Of a stretch of 32,183 nt of DNA, positions 28,735 through 32,183 are shown in pieces; the stretch's first letter is position 1; each line of letters opens with the position of its first letter. Both the position numbers and the translations under genes were made by a program. A model generated the notes under the pieces. The model was given only the letters and a program-made list of their open reading frames with translations. It was not told the DNA's origin and ran no database searches. Origin of the DNA: a virus; the IMG/VR virus record IMGVR_UViG_3300043436_002413, positions 1 to 32,183 of that record; one strand, written 5' to 3'.

Positions 28735-29126
28735 CCGACATCGTTGAACGGCTGCGAGTGAAGTGGGACAGCATGGGAGACATGGCGAACGCCGAGCGCG
28801 ACGAAGCCGCGTATGCGATCATCTGCCTACGCAACGAATGCGCGATGGAGGTAGCACACACCAAGGAGATTCGTCAGCAGGTGACGGATTTGCAGGCCAA
28901 ACTTGGCCGGATCATGGAGGGGCTGGAGGGCACTTGCATGACCTGTGAGCCTGTCGGGGTTCGCAATCAGCAGATGGAGCAACACATCAAGACTCTGCAA
29001 GCCGAGCGCGACGAGGCGAGGCGGGAAGTCTGCAAGTGCAACTCCACTTCATACCCCCATGACATGAAGGAATCCCATGAAATTGCAGAGTCCCGTGGCT
29101 GGTGCTGTTTCAAGGAGAAGCCATGA
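28731..29126 (+). CDS. Hypothetical coiled-coil protein with C-terminal cysteines
   Basis: 131 residues from ATG 28731 in ATGA overlap; a longer upstream frame overlaps the preceding gene. Two coiled-coil stretches (AHTKEIRQQVTDLQAKLGRI, NQQMEQHIKTLQAERDEARR) flank a CMTC pair, and the C-terminus has CKCNS and WCCFKEK. The cysteines could bind a metal. The end overlaps the next gene, also a coiled coil. Confidence 0.55.
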   Translation: MTDIVERLRVKWDSMGDMANAERDEAAYAIICLRNECAMEVAHTKEIRQQVTDLQAKLGRIMEGLEGTCMTCEPVGVRNQQMEQHIKTLQAERDEARREVCKCNSTSYPHDMKESHEIAESRGWCCFKEKP

Positions 29127-29365
29127 AGCATCCAAGCGAACTGGCCGAGCGTTTGCTAGAGCATTGGCGTAGCACAGGCATGACCCTGTGCGTCGAGGCC
29201 GCAGCCCAGATTGAAGCGCAGCGCGAACGCATCGCGCAACTGGACGATGAAGCCTTGCGCGTGGCTCGCAGGAACTCGCTGCTCGTCATCGAATGCGATG
29301 ACCTGAAGGCACGATGCAACCGACTCACGCACCAGTTGCAGGAACTTGAAGCGAGGGAACAATGA
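29123..29365 (+). CDS. Hypothetical coiled-coil protein
   Basis: 80 residues from ATG 29123 (ATGA overlap; ribosome site AAGGAG at 29112-29117). Almost wholly coiled coil: AAAQIEAQRERIAQLDDEAL, RNSLLVIECDDLKARCN, LTHQLQELEAREQ. Possibly partners the coiled-coil protein encoded just before. Function unknown. Confidence 0.58.
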   Translation: MKHPSELAERLLEHWRSTGMTLCVEAAAQIEAQRERIAQLDDEALRVARRNSLLVIECDDLKARCNRLTHQLQELEAREQ

Positions 29366-29913
29366 GCAGGCCAGCCAAAAACGAGGACAAGCAAGCGTGG
29401 TGCGACGAATATGGCCCCAAGACCGAACGAAAGTTCTGCGATTGGGCAACGCAAGTCTTGGGTGTTGATGTCATGCCGAACCCGGCCAAAGATCAAGACC
29501 CGTACACATTTGACTTGCTCTATGACGGCAAGCCAGCAGACCTCAAGACCGTCCGTACGCCATTCTTCATGGCCGAGCATCTGTACGGCATCGACCCACA
29601 GTTCGCCGTGACTTTCAATCACAAGGACGGACAGCGTTACAGGGAACACTACCCCAGCATCCGCATTGTGTTCGATGTGAAGTTCGATGGCGGATCGCTG
29701 GCATCTAGCGCAATGCCTGAACCCGTACATGTACAGCCGATGCACCTCGTTGCCATCGGAACGCTAGATGAGGTAAGCAGAGCCATCACAGATAGCGGAT
29801 TCCATCGGCACGACTACCAAGCCAGAGTCAATGACACCGAGGGGAACGCCAAAGCATCTTGGCTTCTTGATGTTCGGAAGTTGACCGTGCTGCATCATGT
29901 TGATCCTCGTTAG
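29362..29913 (+). CDS. PD-(D/E)XK nuclease-like protein
   Basis: 183 residues, ATGA overlap. The N-terminal half fits a PD-(D/E)XK nuclease: an acidic helix (KTERKFCDWATQVLG, Glu22), then DPYTFDLLYDGKPADLK with Asp51 and the D60-L-K62 pair, spaced as in that fold. This is followed by strands (FAVTFNHKDG, IRIVFDVKF) and a helix (DEVSRAITDSG). Related phage proteins act as recombination or host-DNA nucleases. The match is by motif only and a non-catalytic member is possible. Confidence 0.5.
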   Translation: MSRPAKNEDKQAWCDEYGPKTERKFCDWATQVLGVDVMPNPAKDQDPYTFDLLYDGKPADLKTVRTPFFMAEHLYGIDPQFAVTFNHKDGQRYREHYPSIRIVFDVKFDGGSLASSAMPEPVHVQPMHLVAIGTLDEVSRAITDSGFHRHDYQARVNDTEGNAKASWLLDVRKLTVLHHVDPR

Positions 29914-29961
29914 AATGACCATTGCAAGCCCTTTGAAATAAGGGGTAGGGGTAAAACTGCC

Positions 29962-30204
29962 ATGACCTTGCCACGCGAGCGATTCCGAGCCATCTCCAAG
30001 ACCCGCTACCTGCTGGGCGCGTTGTGCGATGCCAAGCGCACGCCGGGAATACCGAAGCCGATCAGGGACGAGGCCGCAGCGTGTCTCAAGCACTACCCCA
30101 GCCCGATGGACATGGACGAGGCCATCACCGGGCTGCGACTGGCTGCACAAGTGTTCGCAGCAGTTGAACCGATCCCACGCAGGAAGCGGCGACCGCCGGA
30201 GTAG
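29962..30204 (+). CDS. BPSL0761-like small protein
   Basis: 80 residues. The pattern RAISKTRYLLGALCDAKRTP, GIPKPIRDEAAACLKHYPSP resembles the small BPSL0761-type proteins of phages and bacteria (helix with RFL-L, then IP--IR--A--LL-HYP). Their function is not established. The 48 bases before it hold only GGGGTAGGGGT, a poor ribosome site, and nothing else notable. Confidence 0.6.
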   Translation: MTLPRERFRAISKTRYLLGALCDAKRTPGIPKPIRDEAAACLKHYPSPMDMDEAITGLRLAAQVFAAVEPIPRRKRRPPE

Positions 30205-30237
30205 GATTCCCAGCGCAGGACGCGCCGGGAGCCAAGG

Positions 30238-30663
30238 ATGGCTCTTCCCCTTCCATCTCGCGACTCGGCGTGGCACGCTACGCGCATGCCCGAGAGCCTC
30301 ACCGTTACGGTTGGCATCCCCCCTCGGGTGTTGAGTCCGAACGCGCGTTGCCATTGGGCCGTCAAGGCCAAGGCAGTCAAGCGTGCGCGTGTCGAGTCGT
30401 GGGCGCAAGCCCAGATAGCCATGCACGAAACGAACTGCAAGGGGGGCTGGAAGGCCGCGTCATGCGTCGTGCATTGGTACGCACGCGACTCGCGCAGGCG
30501 CGACCGTGACAACTGCCTGTCGAGCCTGAAGGCCACCTTCGACGGTCTGACGGACTCCGGGCTGCTCGTCGATGACAGCGGCATCACGCACCTTCCGCTT
30601 GTGCTGGCGGTCGATCCCAAGAACCCGCGCGTAGAACTTCATCTCACACAGGAGGCCGCGTGA
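30238..30663 (+). CDS. RusA-type Holliday junction resolvase
   Basis: 141 residues from ATG 30238, which has GGGAG eight bases upstream; ATG 30286 is an alternative giving a length closer to the usual RusA (about 120). Key features: LSPNARCHWAVKAKAV near the start, the RRRDRDNCLSSLKATFDGLT core with Asp89, Asp91 and Asp102, and GLLVDDSGI with Asp112 and Asp113. These acids bind the metal in RusA, which cuts four-way junctions symmetrically before packaging. The next gene starts at GTGA overlapping the stop. Confidence 0.85.
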   Translation: MALPLPSRDSAWHATRMPESLTVTVGIPPRVLSPNARCHWAVKAKAVKRARVESWAQAQIAMHETNCKGGWKAASCVVHWYARDSRRRDRDNCLSSLKATFDGLTDSGLLVDDSGITHLPLVLAVDPKNPRVELHLTQEAA

Positions 30664-31661
30664 AGCGCAAGCCCAAGCCCAAGACCAAGACGAGCAAGAT
30701 CGGCGAGATCGTTGTGCCGCCACCCCAGATTCCCGTGGGCATCCAGCCACCGTGGACGGTGACGCACCACGGACGGAATGTGCATGTGGTCGATGTGCCG
30801 TTCGGACAGACCAGCGGCAAGAGCCAATGGATTCTGCTCCTAGCCGACAATCACACAGACAATCCATCGGCTGACCGGAAGATGGAGGAGCGTCTGCTAC
30901 GCGAGGCAGTCGAGAAGAAAGCCATCATTTGCAGCATCGGCGACACGCTCGACTTGATGGGCGGGAAGGCGGACAAGCGGCAAAACAAGGCGGCCATGCG
31001 CTCTAGCCTGCTGGCTTCCAACTACTTCGATGCGGTCATCGAAGATGCGGCGAACTTCTACTCGTCGATCCCCGGCGCGGTCGAGCATTGGGCGGTTCTC
31101 GGCGAGGGCAACCATGAAAGCGCGTACCGGAACAAGTCCGAGGTTTGCCCGGTGCAGAACCTTGCGCGTGCCATGAAGTCGCGTGTGCAGAGCCAGTTGC
31201 AGGCAGGCGGCTACACGGGCTGGATCGTCGTTCGACTGAACATCAACAAGACCATCCTGCCATTCACCCTGTACTACGCGCACGGCGCATCCTCTGGCGG
31301 TCAGCAGTCCATGGGCATCCTCGACGCGAAGCGCACGCTCGCGTATGTCGAGGGCTGCGACATGATCTGCATGAGCCACACCCATGACTCCAATGTGGCC
31401 GGGACGGCTCGCCTGAAACTCGACTCCCACAACGGCCTGTATCAAGTCAAGCAACGCCATGTTGACTTCTGCCGCATCGGTTCCACGAAAAACGAGTGGA
31501 AGGCAGGCGAAGGATCTTGGATCGTAGAGAAGGGCGTTGGCCCCAAGCCCATCCGTCAGAAGTGGGTGCGGCTCTGGGTTCAATGGGAGACACACAAGCC
31601 GAACAACGGGCATCACCGGGGCCGTCCCCGGCTCTGCTGGGATGTGATCGATGCACAATGA
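30660..31661 (+). CDS. Calcineurin-like metallophosphoesterase
   Basis: 333 residues, GTG start within the previous stop, very basic N-terminus (MKRKPKPKTKTSK). The metal-site motifs are in order: DNH at 63-65, GDTLD from 94, GNHE at 150-153, YYAHG (His208) and SHTH at 239-242. The fold hydrolyses phosphodiesters; phage members may act on nucleic acid ends or nucleotides. A GHTH motif is usual and reads SHTH here. Position next to RusA suggests DNA processing, but the substrate cannot be deduced. Confidence 0.85.
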   Translation: MKRKPKPKTKTSKIGEIVVPPPQIPVGIQPPWTVTHHGRNVHVVDVPFGQTSGKSQWILLLADNHTDNPSADRKMEERLLREAVEKKAIICSIGDTLDLMGGKADKRQNKAAMRSSLLASNYFDAVIEDAANFYSSIPGAVEHWAVLGEGNHESAYRNKSEVCPVQNLARAMKSRVQSQLQAGGYTGWIVVRLNINKTILPFTLYYAHGASSGGQQSMGILDAKRTLAYVEGCDMICMSHTHDSNVAGTARLKLDSHNGLYQVKQRHVDFCRIGSTKNEWKAGEGSWIVEKGVGPKPIRQKWVRLWVQWETHKPNNGHHRGRPRLCWDVIDAQ

Positions 31662-31953
31662 GGCGCGACTGAAGATCAACGGGCGCAAGTGGCGCGTGCG
31701 ACTGGTCAAGGCCAGCGAACTACCCCGCGACCGCTTCGGCGATTGCGACCATCCGCCGGGGCCGCATCCGACCATTCGCGTGCGCCGCGACCTGCCGCAG
31801 CAGCGTCTGGCCGAGATCGTCTGCCACGAACTCCTGCACGCTGCGCTACCTTCGCTTTCCGAGGAGGCCACAACCGACGCGGCAGCCGTTCTCGGTCGTG
31901 CGCTTTTCTCTTTAGGCTGGCGACGGAAGCCGCTACCATCCCAAAAGCCATGA
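31651..31953 (+). CDS. Small HExxH zinc metallopeptidase-like protein
   Basis: 100 residues, start 11 bases inside the previous gene. HELLH at residues 59-63 with a downstream acidic pair (SEEATTD, Glu71/72) gives the zinc-binding site of SprT/ImmA-like metallopeptidases in a minimal form. The N-terminus has strands (ARLKINGRKWRVRLVKAS, IRVRRDL). ImmA-type proteins cleave repressors and SprT-type proteins act at DNA-protein crosslinks; which, if either, applies is unknown. Confidence 0.72.
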   Translation: MHNEARLKINGRKWRVRLVKASELPRDRFGDCDHPPGPHPTIRVRRDLPQQRLAEIVCHELLHAALPSLSEEATTDAAAVLGRALFSLGWRRKPLPSQKP

Positions 31954-32183
31954 GCGAGCAATCGGAAGTTAGGATCGGCAAGCAGGTGAGCCTCCAGACC
32001 TTGATGCAGGGCGTGCAGACCATCGTGCTGCTCGGCAGCATTGCAGGCGCGTTCTTGATGGTCGGTCGCCGCGATGCGGCCATCGACAATCAGGCCGAAC
32101 GCATGAAGGAACTCGCAGCCATCACCGCTGACCTCGCACGCACCGTATCGACCCTCTCCGCCACCGACCGCGAGTACGCGGCC
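31950..32183 (+). CDS. Membrane-anchored coiled-coil protein (3' partial)
   Basis: 78 codons are in the window; the gene runs past its end. ATGA overlap with the previous gene. One membrane helix at about residues 20-38 (VQTIVLLGSIAGAFLMVG) is followed by RRDAAIDNQAERMKELAAI and further coiled coil. This shape is seen in inner-membrane spanin subunits and in some holin-associated proteins, which would fit the start of a lysis module between the replication genes and the terminase of a circular map. The rest of the gene is needed to decide. Confidence 0.6.
   Translation, partial: MSEQSEVRIGKQVSLQTLMQGVQTIVLLGSIAGAFLMVGRRDAAIDNQAERMKELAAITADLARTVSTLSATDREYAA

Noticed and set aside
30897-31961. 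Long open frame of 354 codons on the minus strand
   Set aside because: It lies opposite the metallophosphoesterase and HExxH genes, both with clear motifs; it is a mirror effect of GC-rich codons. The same holds for 6095-7105, 7296-8453, 1783-2487 and 16141-16953.
1-32183. tRNA genes, CRISPR arrays, insertion sequences, integrase or attachment sites
   Set aside because: Looked for on both strands; no cloverleaf with a plausible anticodon arm, no spaced repeats, no transposase or recombinase motifs were seen.

Overview
The window is one continuous piece of a tailed double-stranded DNA phage genome, or of a prophage sequenced as phage DNA. It holds about 50 tightly packed genes, many of which overlap by the four bases ATGA, GTGA or TTGA. 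GC content looks close to 60% (estimated, not counted). The head genes belong to the Mu-like set: a DUF935-type portal, a MuF-type minor head protein, a Mu gpI-type protease with nested scaffold, DUF2190, a capsid protein, DUF1320 and a gpG-like protein. A tail tube, a tail chaperone made by -1 frameshifting and a short hydrophobic tape measure, with no recognisable sheath, point to a siphovirus-type tail. I see no integrase, transposase, methyltransferase, tRNA or CRISPR array. The host cannot be named from the sequence; the early promoters are sigma70-like, so the host is bacterial.

Layout. 2-8435 (+): end of the large terminase, portal, MuF protein, two genes built from small modules joined by a repeated RPG...RF linker, protease/scaffold, decoration protein and major capsid protein, ending in a hairpin terminator. 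8509-20283 (+): head completion, tail completion, tail tube, frameshifted chaperone, a carbohydrate-binding-type structural protein, a possible tail terminator, tape measure, two large tail-tip proteins, small beta and Cys-rich proteins, and a second carbohydrate-binding-type paralogue. 23124-20280 (-): a leftward operon of small, mostly unrecognised proteins, including a sigma-region-4-like helix-turn-helix protein, a winged-helix protein, a 45-residue acidic protein and a 39-residue membrane protein. 23285-32183 (+): early and replication genes (zinc finger, ERF annealing protein, Gp157, DUF1376 replication protein with an internal heptamer repeat, XRE regulator, PD-(D/E)XK-like protein, RusA resolvase, metallophosphoesterase, HExxH metallopeptidase and a membrane protein cut by the window end).

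How the parts work together. Three promoters with the same geometry (TTGACA, 16-base spacer, -10 box) drive the divergent early operons. Each transcript appears to begin with a hairpin whose loop is GGGGC. The two rightward promoters also share a 20-base upstream element at identical spacing, and the genes they drive end in near-identical 3' hairpins, so the region looks built from duplicated expression cassettes. Replication probably uses the DUF1376 protein, with a putative origin inside its gene, plus ERF/OB-fold and RusA recombination functions. The head and tail genes are then read from upstream late transcription, tuned by a terminator after the capsid gene, translational coupling, an internal scaffold start and a programmed frameshift.

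Most unusual points: (1) several short restriction-type palindromes (ACGT, AGCT, TTAA, CCWGG, GGWCC, CTNAG) appear to be absent from the whole window; (2) a modular array of small domains separated by repeated linkers at both DNA and protein level in the head region, which could be protease sites, recombination joints or both; (3) the conserved GGGGC-loop leader hairpins.
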